Below are positions 49,701 through 61,460 of a DNA stretch of 64,000 nucleotides, piece by piece; positions within the stretch are counted from its first letter, which is position 1; every line of letters starts with the position of its first letter. The notes below the pieces were generated by a model. That model ran no database searches. It was not told where the DNA came from and saw only the letters and a program-made list of their open reading frames with translations. The translations under genes and the position numbers were made by a program. The stretch is from Ancylostoma caninum (lineage: Eukaryota > Nematoda > Chromadorea > Rhabditida > Ancylostomatidae): NCBI GenBank assembly GCA_037903475.1, contig JBAJFG010000487.1:1922001-1986000 (forward strand), written 5' to 3'.

Positions 49701-52700
49701 ATTGGTGCGGACGTTCCGCAGTAACGGTGAACTCACCCTGGGTTTATCTTTTCTTTGTCCTGGACGCTATTCTATGCAACAAGCTTCGGAGAAGGTAGGA
49801 TGAGACGTTTGCGGGTTTAGGATAAAGATAAGAACAATCAACCACTTTTAGACCTCTGAAGACGGCGGTTAAGTCGAAACGTTGGGCTATAGATAAATAA
49901 ATCTGTCCATCTAACAAACTTGGTTGGCCCAAGATTAATAGTATAGAAGATTACCTCACAGCTATTGCACGCCCATCATCTTCTTTGTTTAGCTAGGACT
50001 CACTGATGTGAATCTGTTCAAACTCGTACACTACATGGATGCAACGGATATGTGTAGAAAGTTTCATGGATTCTACGTGCGCTCTATGAAGTCCAAAGTG
50101 AATGTTGCAAAGCAGCCCGCTCCCCAGAGTGGAATTGCAAAATTGTTGGCTGCTAAAAAACCAGGTATGAAAGAACCTGTAACCGGGTGAAGGGGTAAAA
50201 CCCAATGATGCATGCTGGCAATGCTTCTCATCACCGTAATCCTCATCTCAGTGAATCCCACACCTGCTCAAACTGTCGATGATAAGGACCGGACCTATCC
50301 GTCACCATTGTTCACTATCAAAGGATTCCTGGAAGCTCTAAGCAATCGATGTGAAGATGGAAGGATTATAGTTGAGAGAAAAGGAGCAGTAGTAAAGTAA
50401 GCTGCTTCCGGATGATTTGACGAACTAGCAGTTATAAGGAAGCCGATGTAACTGATGTGATTTCACTATTGAACAGGTTCCGCTTCATTCTATTAAATCC
50501 TGCGTCACGTCTGGTGGAAGTCGTTAAAGAAGCCCGAGCAACTGTACTTATTGGAGGAACGATGGAACCCTCTGGATTATTGGTAACTTTCTTTGAAACA
50601 CACCCGCTCTATATTATGCGGAAACATCTCCCATGAACATGGGCTATGAAGACGCACCGATTAATGCGCTGTTCCTTTTGGTTCATTGAAATGATGAATA
50701 AGTAACTGAATTTACTTTTTTTCATGCTATCAAACAAGTAAAGAGTTAATGTGAGAGATAGACTTACAGTGAATAGATAGGTATGGTCTATTAGCTCACG
50801 AAGGCGCCTTATCTGACATTGTCTGCAATTACGACTTTGCCTGCAGAATGCGTCTGGAAGGATATTTTAGCGGGTGGCAGTGGGGAAACATAAGAATGGA
50901 AGGAACCACACTATATGGATATCAAAAAAGTGCAAAAAATAGATCCGTTAGCCGAAAAATGGTGAAGTCGTAGTTGCGGACAAAGTCGGATCGGGCGCCC
51001 TCTGTGAGCTAATAGACTGTACGTCATCGAAAGCTACATAATAAATTTGTACAGGTCGACTGTTTGTCACGTGGAGGGGTTGAAAATGGCATACGGCGAT
51101 TCACCTGCTCCCATGTGATCGATGATCATCAGCTATTGGCCCTCTCTATAGGTATGTTGTTCGAATTTTTAAATGTCGAATCGCTGTTAACCGAGCGGCA
51201 CCAGCTATCGCCTGTGAAATATCTTTTGTGGAGCACCAGCTCTCAATTTTTCACTCTACTTTTTTATTTTTCAGTGAAATGATTTCGTCTTTCACATTTT
51301 CCTTAAAATATCTGAGGCTTAATATAATGTACAACGGTCTTTCCGCCGCACTGACACACATTTTGCCGGTGCCAATACGTTTTCCATTAAATAGCCTATT
51401 TTACTTATAAAGCACGACTTCACACTGCACAAACTCAACGCAATGAGAAAAACTGTCCCAAACTAGAAAATAAAGTTTTCTATCTTAAGAGCAGAATTCA
51501 AACAAACACGAATTTGCTTTGTTCTCTAACCTAAAACTTTATTTTCAGGCCAGCATGTTCGAAATGAACGATTCACACTCACTTATGAGTCGAGAAGTGA
51601 TGTGCAATGTGTGAGTCGCTCTCTTGTTATTATGTTGATTCGCCACTTATTTTTCTTTCTTTTCAGTTAAGGTCTGTGGCTGAGACTCTGCTGAGGTTGG
51701 CTGGAGAAGTTCCACACGGCTGCGTTGCTTTCTTCACCAGTTACGATTATCTGGCTCAGTTTCTGTCACTTATCGAGAAGGATGGGATAGTGAAAAAATG
51801 TCAGGTCGGTATTGTACTACAGTCTCTGCAGTAGTTGCACTCCACTTTTCGCTGTGGGATATCTCTTTCAGATAAATGTTGAAAAATCAGCCAAAATGCG
51901 ATTTTTCCACACGGAATACTTTAGCATTGTGTACATATTTATATAAGTACAAATTTTGTAATTATTTCATGGAAACGCGTGATGATTACTTTTTTTCAGT
52001 TTAAAAAAGCTCTGTTTGTGGAAGCTCGCGGAGGGTCTGCGGACGTGTGGGATCGATTTACGAGTGCTGTTCGTGTTGGAAATGGAGCTATACTGTTCGC
52101 TGTAGCTGGCGGAAAACTCAGCGAAGGTAGCTGAGTCCTATTCTGTTAGCGCTCGATTCCAAACATAGCCACAGTACTCCTGGTGATTGTTAAACAAGAA
52201 ACGGAAAGAAATAATGCGAAACCGCGTTTTTTTTTTTTGTTTTCAAGATATAGAGGAGCAGGGTTTTTCTGGCCAAGGTCTGCTTCTCCTCGCTAATAGT
52301 TCTATGAGGAGATGTCGACAAAATGTTTGCAGATACTGTGCACGAAATACGTTACAAAGGATATTTGTAGTCTCAGGGAGTGAGATTTGCAGTGCAAAAC
52401 AAGGCTATACTTTAAAATATGTTCGCTATGACATCTCGCAAAAAATTAACTGATAAAAACATTCGTAAGGAGAATATTTCCGAAATGTCTATGTATTTTT
52501 TCCTCAATCAGACATATTTTTGCCGTTTTCTTTTGTTTTTCGCTGTGTGCTGGTGGTGATTATGTTTTTTCTACGGAGCACACTCGAGTGCATCCAAATA
52601 AATAGATAAACATTTCACTCTTGTAGGAATCAACTTCAGTGACGAACTCGGACGCGCAGTATTTATGGTAGGAATGCCGTATCCAAATAGAAACAGCGTT

Positions 52701-53095
52701 GAACTCAGAGAAAAGATGAAGGTTTCTATTCCTTTGCCCTTTTTGGAGATTTCATTCCCTATTTTCATCACTACAATTTTTACAGTACCTGGATTCGCAA
52801 ATATCTGGAGGCGGAAGTCAGCTGTACCAGTCGCTATGCATGCACACAATCAACCAAGCTATAGGACGAGCTATAAGACATCGGAATGACTACGCAGTAG
52901 TGTATCTACTTGATTCCAGGTACAACTTCCAATGGCCCGTGTATACGTGGAAGAACTGCTTCTTTCAGATTCACTCGAAATGACGTCATATCGAAACTGC
53001 CTGCATGGATTTCAAAGCGTCTCAAGTGCCCGAACTCTTTCGCCGAAGCCGCAGCCTTGACGAAAGCGTTCTTCCGGGAGAAGAATGGCAAATGA
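43772..53095 (+). CDS. chl-1: DDX11/ChlR1-type iron-sulfur DNA helicase (XPD/FANCJ family)
   Basis: SF2 5'-3' DNA helicase for sister-chromatid cohesion and replication fork maintenance. Twenty exons: 43772-43858, 43915-44059, 44312-44505, 45478-45671, 47488-47647, 47717-47827, 48051-48143, 48458-48554, 48619-48700, 49325-49461, 49997-50164, 50252-50396, 50477-50582, 51055-51151, 51549-51610, 51667-51804, 52000-52126, 52627-52721, 52786-52919, 52969-53095; 2499 nt, 832 aa, phases consistent. Seen: Walker A SPTGTGKS (35-42), ASRTHSQL (motif Ia), four Fe-S cysteines (222, 240, 272, 308; ALC, EKC, CKCPYY, ACPYF), LDEAHN (about 350-355), [29 protein letters not shown] region, QAIGRAIRH (about 770-778). 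The intron after 48554 begins GC, not GT. The acceptor of exon 4 (45478) lacks a good pyrimidine tract and is the least certain junction. Introns contain a Tc1/mariner-type element, a hAT-type MITE and another MITE. Confidence 0.94.
45819..47084. mobile_element. Tc1/mariner-type element remnant in chl-1 intron 4
   Basis: Terminal inverted repeats CAGGGTGCGGCTTAAATACT at 45819 and its near-complement ending GCCGCACCCTG at 47084, each flanked by TA (45817-45818, 47085-47086). 1266 bp. Interior frames are short and interrupted; I cannot recognise an intact transposase. Confidence 0.8.
47898..47984. repeat. 43-bp tandem duplication in a chl-1 intron
   Basis: TGACGTGATGGGGTCTAGAT ... ACGGAATACGGTA occurs twice with no mismatch until the last base, pointing to a recent event. 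Confidence 0.92.
48783..49028. mobile_element. hAT-type MITE with 8-bp target duplication, in a chl-1 intron
   Basis: Ends CAGTGGC...GCCACTG. The identical 8-mer CTGCCTAT flanks it (48775-48782 and 49029-49036), the target duplication size of hAT elements. 246 bp, with G- and C-runs near each end and an AT-rich core. A second copy lies within 17214-17473. Confidence 0.88.
50786..51017. mobile_element. MITE (family C) in a chl-1 intron
   Basis: Ends GTCTATTAGCTCAC and GTGAGCTAATAGAC are perfect inverted complements. About 232 bp. The reverse complement matches the element at 20939-21165 through most of its length, including an internal GACTTTGTCCGCAACTACGA block. Confidence 0.85.
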
Positions 53096-55505
53096 GGCCA
53101 CATGTGTTCATATTCACGTCTCATAATCCTAACGAGATATCTGTAAAATACGGGTTGTTATTGCTTCAGATGGTATCGTTGAAGTGTGACTGCTTAAATT
53201 CCTAGATTTATCTCTGTAATTTTGAAGTACCTCTAAAAGAACGGGTTTGCCTTCATGTGTTCTCACACATAAACAAGAGAACTATACGCGATAAATGATG
53301 GATATGTGACGCTGCAGTGACGGCACTAAACAAAAAAAATTAGCCCGAATCAGAAAAAGAATCCACGCTAATTTACGATCTCACCTCAGCTCCTCAGCAT
53401 CTGTTTTTTGAAATTGGTCCTTGATGAATGGGGATCTAAGGAGGAGCTAGACAACCAGCGGCGAGAAGTCGGTCGACTACTTGGAGCTTTGATTGTGACT
53501 TTTTTCTTGCGATAGGATTGACGACAGCTGTGATAGTGGACGGTGTAGTTGGTTTAATTACCCACCTCGTTGGAAATAGGTGAATATCATTATAAGAGTC
53601 GGTTGGCAAGCCCTCATCTTGAGTGGATTGTTGCTGTACGTCTGACTAGTCTCTCATGACCAGGATAGAACAGGAACCAATTGCAGTGGCAGTGATGTGC
53701 CGATATCGGTGGATATTGCCGAAGTAGAGACAGTATCCATATCCTACCAGTATACATTTGATACTTACGCTACTTCTTCAATCATGTACCGAATTAGATA
53801 TCTACGGCCGCTACACAACAGGTGTAGTGCTGCATATGGTGCTGCTCAGCTATTTTAACACCAGAGAATGCCGCCCATCTGGTCTGCCGCGTCGCACCAC
53901 CAACGAAACGCGGCAGACCAGCTTGGCCTTGTGGTTGTGGGCCTTTCCTGGGTGCTGATGTATGCACATGCTTGGTGCCATGCTGATCCTAGCAAGCTTT
54001 TCGGAATGGAAATAAAGATACAAAAAAAAAGAATGGTGGAAAACATTAGCAAAACATCAATGGGGGTAACACCCGTGCCGCGTCGCGTAGGTAGTGCGGT
54101 GCGGAAGACCAGATGGGCGCTATTGCGTGATGCAATTTTTTCGCCGGAAATGTACTGTTTGTGATCTAGATATTGAATGCAATCGAACTGATGTAACGAT
54201 CCAGCTGGCGATCTAGGAATACGAGCCAGCTGTCGTAGGGGAGCCTAATTCAAGTTAAGCGATTAATTACCCAGATCTTCACTACTGTTTCCCTTGTGTT
54301 CTTTTTCCTAACCCAATTTTCTAGAGATTCTTGTACTACGACATCAAAAGGACTGTCTAGGATGAGGACCAAAGTGTCTGGGACTTGGGCAATTGTTCAC
54401 AAATTGAAATGACAACAATCGTGTACTTGTGCCTAAGGTCTGCATTCCTCTTCCGCCTTTTCAAATGTGACACTATTTCTCGCGTTCTCTCTTTCGCTAA
54501 TATCTTCACAACTATGTTTCCTGGTGAAACACGCTATACACCGCGAGAAGACGTTCACATGCAGTTTGAGGATATGTGACAAATGTAACCGCAAGAATAA
54601 GAATGTTTATACTTTGTGGGTAGGAAAGGACTGCATCAATGAAAATAGAAAGGGAGAAGTCAACAGCTTAAAAGCTTCAAAATATTGAGGATTGATGGGT
54701 AAACATGTACTGTGAGCGTATTTAAATAATATATCCAGTGAACGTTCGCCAGAAGTGAAAGAACTGTGGGTCAGAATAGGCTAGAAAGATGATGGAAACC
54801 CCTTAAAAATATCCTAGCGCATAACGAGTCCCACGTGCAGAGATGTGGCCCTAAATCTTGTCGTCAGATCGGGTGTGCTGTCTGTAAAGCGATGGAGCGC
54901 ATTTGATTCGACGCAAGAGCAATTGCCTCATGAAACTCATGGCTGAAAAGGAGCAGATTCGGTATTATTGAGTGAGTAATTGGTCCAGCTTCCATGCAGT
55001 AAGAAGATAGGCTGCCTATAACGTCGTCTACCAGGTGTATCACAAGAGCAATTCGAAAGGACTACTGGAGAGAGCTACGGCATCAGAGTAGGTATGTATT
55101 TTCCATTTATTTTTTTTTTATTTTATGTCTAGGTTGCTTACCTAGAGTGGTTTGCTCTGGCCATCGTAGGAATATCTTTACGAGCATGTTTGTTTGTTGT
55201 TATAACCAGTCAAAAGCCCAGAACTCTTCAACATACTGCTTTTTTTTTTCTTTTTTTTTTCAGTCCTTGGTTACTTGCGATTTGGTCTCTTTAACCGTCT
55301 GTATTTACCATTATTATTTAGCTATGCGAATTTCTTCTCTCCCTTTGCTGTGAAAATTTGCAGAAAAGACGTTACGAAAAAAAACTTTAATGAACGTATT
55401 GAATAATTCTAACTTGCTAATGGCGGTCCATGTTCAATGCAGACGTATTATTGTCTTGAATTAATGCGATTTCTTTTCTTATCCAATATTTCGATCTTTT
55501 AGACA
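53096..55505. other. Spacer between chl-1 and the PARL gene
   Basis: Holds one dispersed repeat (53872-54135). Otherwise no supported exons. The 2.4-kb gap suggests the PARL gene has its own promoter. A pyrimidine-rich acceptor ends at 55502. Confidence 0.6.
53872..54135. repeat. Copy of the GTCTGCCGCG-rich dispersed repeat
   Basis: TCTGGTCTGCCGCGTCGCAC ... GCGGCAGACCAGCTTGG ... poly-A run ... GAAGACCAGATGGGCGCTAT. Same order of blocks as at 340-745. Lies between chl-1 and the PARL gene. Confidence 0.68.
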
Positions 55506-58321
55506 ATGCTTCTGAATCAGCTCTTATTCCGTATTCCACTCAGAGGATTTCGGTCCAAAGCTCTGTCTTATGGTCGGTTCTCTCGCGAATCGCTAAGGAA
55601 TCGACTCCATCGTCACGATATTAAACAACCGTTCAAGGCGCAAAGTGAGTGGTGTTTCGTTTGTTACCAGCATTTCTGTATTTATTTCCACTTCATGGGA
55701 AGTCGAATCCTTTACATGAACGTTGGCTATATGAAAAATATAGGAAACCCATTATAAGTTTTGAATTTGTTCGACTTTCAGCGGTTAGGGGTTTGCAACC
55801 GTTTCACGCTCTGGATAGTTTCTGAATTGAAATGCTATTAATCAAAGCATTTCATTAAGTTTTTTTTTTCACGAGGCAAACTGCAGAAGTGAAAGACATC
55901 ATAGTGAAGTTTCGAGCACAACTATGTTCCTTTTAGACCAATGCCTCCTTCCCTTAGGTCATCTTATATATGAAAAATTGGTTCCATGGGATGGTATGCC
56001 TCAAGATTACTGCAGATATATTAGCCTCAATTAATGCGGAGCCTTTACAACGTCAGGAAAAACACCTCTTCATACAAATGCTCAGCGTTAAATCTGTCAT
56101 ACTGCATCAGCTTTACAAGTTTTCCAGCTCCTCCACCCCCATATGCAGCTGACACCATCCCAGTTCGACCAATCAGTGACCTAATGAAAGCTTTAGGATT
56201 TACAGTTGCGGTAAGCCTTCTTCAAAATGTTCACTTCCTGAGATGTTATCATAAAGTCTAGGTTGGCGCAGGTACGTTCACTGTTGCGATAATCGGTGAC
56301 TACGAACGCCAATCACATCGTCTGAAGACCCTATTCGAAAAAGCGAGGTTTTCCAGGTTTGGTTCTATTCATATGATTGAAGTAGGTGCTTTGGTGCGCT
56401 AGATGTTAACCTTTGGGAGTTTTACAGAGAGAGTTTGGTAATCCTTTTTATGGCGTTTTTATCCTGTTGTTATGTTGGATTTGTCCTTGTCGATTTCACC
56501 TTTAAGTTTTAGTTTTAGTGAAAATGGTTGGAAACAGTTGACGGATGGAGACAAATGTGCACTGTACTTGGTTGGAGGTGAGCTTTCTTTTGCTGTTGAT
56601 TTCCCTTCTACCCCACTGTAGAATCGTACATTTCTATTCATTTATTCGATATATTGAATAAATAAGAGTGTTAAAATAACATAATTTCGTTACTTATATA
56701 CTGGATTGTGTTGCAACCATCATCGAGGTTGTTTCACATTGATACTGTGCCATTGTTTGAAACATAACCTTTATTTCGCTTTATTCGCTTTTACCTTGCT
56801 GCTGCCTGAATGATTGAAATGAACCTATGCATAGCTTTCGTTCTGTAGCAGTTGTTCGGTATGAGACGATGTTCAGATGTGATCCTTCCTTGTTTCATGC
56901 ATAATTCTGACGTTTTGAAGTTTTCCGAAAAATACTGTATATTCAAGTCAGCTCGCTTGACATGGACTTTCATGGACTTTTATTTACCTGCCGCCTGTTG
57001 TTGAATATGAATACTTTCAGCCAATCTAGTGGTTTTTGCTTTATGGAGAGTTAAACGGTTACAGACGTTCATGTGGCGATACTTCAGCAATAGCTTCGCT
57101 TCTAGTAAGTTCTGTGGTTTTGTTTTTGTTATATTTGAGAGCTTACACTTGCTTGTATTTCAGGGAGTCTTTGTATGCCTATGGCACTGAGCGTTTTCTC
57201 TCACTACAATTTAGTTCATCTTGCTTTGAACATGTATGTGGTTTGGTCTTTCACGAACGTCGCCGTCGACAAGTTCCTTGGGCCTGATCAGGTTTTGTTC
57301 TTTAGGTACACTTAATTTATTGTGATAAAGGAATAATGAGTTAATATGCGCTAGAAACCTTGTTCATTGATACTGATTAAGATTGATTGGGAGTTTGGTT
57401 CTGTTTCCTTGTTCTTTTTCAAGGAAACCAGTGAGGATTCTTCAAATCTTGCCTGAGGGGGAGATGTGGCCAAAGCAGCTTCCTTACGTTAGAGGTTCCT
57501 TTAATGAAGGGTTAGTCGGGTAGAGCAGGATTTCTGCTCTTGCTTTGGGCTTTGAATTTGCCGCTGTTCCGTTAGCGGCAGTCATCTTAACCTGCCTAGT
57601 GAGCTCCTAGTGTGATGCTATGAGCGTCACAATATCTTTTTCTTCTATCTCCCACAAGCGTCACTAAACGAGGCAGTATAAAATATTCATGTCTAACTTT
57701 CGGAGCTTCATTTGCGATAATAATTACTTTATCTAGTTCTGGGCTTTCTTCATAACTGCTGGTGTAGTGTCGTCACTTTTTGGTCTGGCCCACAAAGCAC
57801 TTACAAGATCTCCTATACGAGCTGTTGGAGCGGTAGCGTCTTTTTTGTGAATTTTCGGATTAATCCCAAGTTTTTGGGCATTCATTCTGAGGATTGTGTT
57901 TCCAGAGCGGAGCTATTCTTGGAGTGTTAGGTTATACCTGCATGAAAATTCCCGAAGCAAGGCTGAAAATCGTATTTGTGCCCGGTTTTGATTTCTCTGC
58001 ACAATCAGCTATCATTGGCATATTGCTGTTTGACCTCGCTGGACTTTTGTTCAGGTAAGTTACTCAGTTCCTGATTTCTTTCATATTATTTTGTTCTTCT
58101 CTCTAAATCCATATGTGCAGGTTTCGAATGTTCGACCATGCTGCCCATCTTGGAGGCACTTTGTTTGGAGTGTAAGTATTCAGAAACCTTTCATTCCCTT
58201 TGAACTTGCATTCTATGATGGATCGCTGTTCAGATTCTACGCACTCATAGGCGACGATCTCGTTTGGAATAGCTATGGCAGTATTGTTGAGCGAGCGTAC
58301 CGACATCTGAAAAATGGATGA
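55506..58321 (+). CDS. rom-5: Mitochondrial rhomboid intramembrane protease, PARL type
   Basis: Serine protease of the inner mitochondrial membrane; PARL orthologues cleave PINK1, PGAM5 and similar substrates. Ten exons: 55506-55644, 56128-56210, 56262-56347, 56513-56577, 57021-57104, 57164-57291, 57737-57832, 57906-58054, 58121-58171, 58234-58321; 969 nt, 322 aa, phases consistent. N-terminus is Arg-rich with almost no acidic residues, as in a mitochondrial presequence. Catalytic Ser228 lies in VGASGAILGV and His286 in DHAAHLGGTLFG. The SHYNLVHLALNMYVVWSF helix holds the rhomboid HxxxN feature. Length is slightly below human PARL (379 aa). CTTTTAG ends four bases before the ATG, a likely spliced-leader acceptor. 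The symbol rom-5 is the C. elegans PARL name from memory. Confidence 0.93.
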
Positions 58322-58829
58322 TTTTCATAGATTTTACACGTTGCCTTACACTGGGTTCATTTTCACAATCACGTGTTGACTGAAGGATGGGAAGGTTTTG
58401 GAGATGCCTTCCTTTTTAAGAGATCATCTCGACATATTGTAAATAGTTCCTGATTTTATCGGAAATAATCCATATGATCATAAAGATGCAATCATTTTAA
58501 TGCAAGATGTGAAATTGGAGTGCTATTTTAACCAGCTCTTGATAGATTGGGAAATTTGAAAACATGCATGGATAGCATTGGAGATAGAGGTGATTTTAGC
58601 GATTCATTCCAACTCTGCTTTTTTGTAGATAGGGAAGGGTTATTTGTACTGGAGTGCTAAGGAATTCTATGATTGGAATCAGGGCTTGGCATCCGAGTGG
58701 AACCATCCTAGAGTTCTCGGCAACTTCTGAAATTTGAAAAGTGTTGAGCGTGTTTGAGAACCCCAATGACGCGCTCTCACTCGTCTTTACTCAACAGCGA
58801 AAGAAAAAATAAATCGATGAATCGATGTT

Positions 58830-58890
58830 TTCGCTCATAATAGTTGTCATATTCGTATCCAGCGCATTGAAAAACCCTAATGGACACGTC
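58830..58890 (-). repeat. Fragment of the Helitron internal repeat
   Basis: The reverse complement of ATAGTTGTCATATTCGTATC ... GGACACGTCC matches the unit found at 42245-42910. It lies just outside the LTR element. Confidence 0.65.
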
Positions 58891-59552
58891 CTCACCAACG
58901 CCCAGGCAAAGACGTGAAAATTATAGGAACTCCATGATCCGATAATTTCGTTCGTAGAGTTAAGGACCATCCCCTCCTTTGTAGGTTCTCCTTATTAGCT
59001 AAATAGGAAAGTGCGGGCCTAGCCTCTCTGGGTACCCTGATACTCATAAATTATGCAAATGTATAAGTGCGCGACTTACTTCTCGACGGGCTTATCCTTA
59101 AGGCATCACTGCTGACAATCGGACACCGAATAATAGCTCATACACCCAGAACATAGTACAGTCAAGCATAAATACAGCAAAGTTGTGTGGGTAGTGACCA
59201 CTACAATGTCGAATAGACTAGGACGTGGGCTGGACGATTGGAAGGACCACGGTCACGCGACCGTCTCCGGCGGGAGCTCCTCTCCTCTCTTCACTGGTCT
59301 GCCCCTCGGCTCGTAAAAGCTCATCCTCGCTGTCTTGTTCTTCCTTCTTTTGTACGCTTCGGACGTCGGTTATCGTTGGCGGATCTGAAAACAACTCAGA
59401 GAATCATGCGAAAGCTATGTGGATGAATAATACATAGAAAAAGCTAGTAGAACACACCTATTTACATGAAGTATATATAAGTTCCCACCGTATATTACAT
59501 CTCCCCCTTTTAACGAAGTCCGTCCTCGAACTTACGGGCGTGGTACGGGGGC

Positions 59553-60200
59553 TCAGTTAGGATCGAAGTAGTCGAGCGATGTGAGCAGCCTTCGAACATG
59601 GCACCATTCACGAATTCGCGCCCAAAGCGGAAGTCGCGACAGGGCGGGGACGGCTACGATGATGAACAGTCCATCCTTTGCTCGAGGCAGGGCAACATTG
59701 ACGCGTCGTGGATCTGTAAAGAATGGTGTTATATTGGCCTGTTCATACTGAGTCCACGTGGTGCATACAATCACCACCCATCTTTCAGTGTCCTGTGCAC
59801 TATCTACCGTTGCCGCAAAGACACCCGAGTCCCGCAAAATGCGCTCGCAAAGAATTTTCTGTCCCTGTATAGGCAGTTTATTATGATGTCAGGGGGTTTG
59901 ATACGATGTGCAATAAGGAACCTTGCTAGAGCATTCACTGCGCGTGCCTCCGTCTCGTTACTGTGTGAGCGAGTAATGGATTGAACCGACTAGCTCGGCA
60001 TGTCAACAAAGGCGATGGGCACGACCAGGTTAGGCATCTTAACATGGTCTAGCAGATTGGATCGCTTGGAAGCGCGGGTTCCGCAGAAAAATGTACCTTC
60101 ATAGAAAAGGTGCGAATTCAGGCGCATCATCTCTATGTGGGGACGGTACACTATGCGGACAGGGCAAACCGAAGCACTCTTTCATTTATTCTTTGATTAT
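59553..60200 (-). pseudogene. UPF1-like SF1 helicase C-terminal fragment inside the LTR element (broken)
   Basis: Reading the minus strand from about 60200: a segment ending LNSHLFYEGTFFCGTR matches the helicase block that follows motif III in UPF1-like proteins (typically ...FYEG). After an in-frame stop and a frameshift, the frame at 59837-59553 gives VDSAQD (motif V, usually VDSAQG), then FFTDPRRVNVALPRAK (motif VI, usually RRxNVALSRAK), then a C-terminal tail ending at a stop. No Walker A is visible, so it is a dead 3' portion of a superfamily 1B helicase gene. Its position just before the polypurine tract suggests it was captured or joined by deletion; which one is unclear. Confidence 0.65.
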
Positions 60201-60299
60201 ATCGCAGAGCTGGCTATTGCCGCGGACGTCGTTGTGCGGAGAAATTATTTGCTTGGCGATAAGGCATGCCAAAGTTGGTAGTTACATTAACACTTGGTG

Positions 60300-61460
60300 C
60301 CTGAGCTCATTTTTGTCTGCGTCGGACGTATCGTCAATTAGATAGCGCGCTCCGCCATCAAGAAAGCCGACCAGCGCATTTGTTTTCAGCTGGTCTGGCA
60401 TGGGTGGGTTAATTATGCGGATCATGTCCTTAAAACGGCGCAGCCATTTCAAATTCAAAGTCCTGGTTATCAGAACCAGAGAAAGAATTAGGAAGTTTGT
60501 GTGCGAATTGTCCGAAGGCCAATACGATTGTAGAAGTATTATTTCGATTTAACTCACCCCTAGAGATCTCCTCAATTAAGGGCAGATGTGGTTCCCTAAT
60601 GGAACTCACCCCTACTGGTGCGCCAAAGTCTCGCAAATCAACTGTGTCACGTACCTGATCTGATCCTTCCGTGTGTTGAGATGATGACGAACGGCTACGA
60701 TTTCGGCTGGCTGTCCGAGCTGCGGCTGCAGGAGTAATCGGGGCGATGGCTTGCTAGCTGAGAAGACTCTCCTTCTCAGTGGGGAATACAGGGTGAATAG
60801 TCTTGAACAGAGCGGATATTATATGCTGAGAACGGTGCACTTGTTTATCGAAGGAAAAAAAAACAAATGCCGTGTGGATGGCGTGTGGTAGATGATGCAG
60901 TTGATAATGATGTAAGCTGGAGTGGTTGGTTGGTGGCGGTGGCCGGAGTGAGTGTCAGTGGCGGTGGTGGCGGTCATCAGTTGCGAGGACGTTTGTTGTT
61001 GGTGACGTGGAGACGATTTGAGTTGCACAACAATTGGTTGTGGCCGAGACCACAACCAACGCATGCGGCTTTGCAATCATCCTCGTGGGACGGCTTCAGG
61101 CATTTCAGGCATAAGCTCAACTTGGTAGCGTGAACCATCCTAGATACTGGATCCGCGTATTTGCAACATCGACTCGGATAATGCGTCTCTGTTTTCCCCT
61201 ACAGGGCAGAACATACAGTTGGCAGTATGTGCCATAATTTTCCCTGTGTGCTGCAAGAGGAGCTCGTTATCGAGCCGCAGCTGCTCCAGTTGAGGGCTCA
61301 CATCATCCAGGCAGTCCATACAGTATCCCATACATAGTGGGAGCATAACTTCCAGTCGCTGAAGTCGGGGGAGAATGTCATCGATCTTCAGGGAGATCTG
61401 CTGCAGCATAGACATCATGGAGGAATAGTACGGCAGGTGCATCGAGTCGAGGTCCTGCAT
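60300..61460 (-). pseudogene. gag-like remnant of the LTR element
   Basis: Minus-strand frames 61460-61140, 61076-60819 and 60636-60320 look like one decayed gag: a Leu-rich, coiled-coil-like N-terminal part (LQQISLKIDDILPRLQRLEV), a Gln/His/Thr-rich middle, then a block around FSGSDNQDFEFEMAAPF followed by PPMPDQLKTNALVGFLDG, which resembles the capsid region of gypsy Gag proteins (FxGxxxxDFxxWxxxF then K..ALIGFLDG). In-frame stops separate the pieces. Assignment rests on this capsid-like block and on position between the primer site and polypurine tract. Confidence 0.55.

Noticed and set aside
49840..49960. Possible retroelement 3' end (GACGGCGGTTAAGTCGAAACG)
   Set aside because: Suggestive of the end of a LINE or Penelope ORF, but too short to assign.
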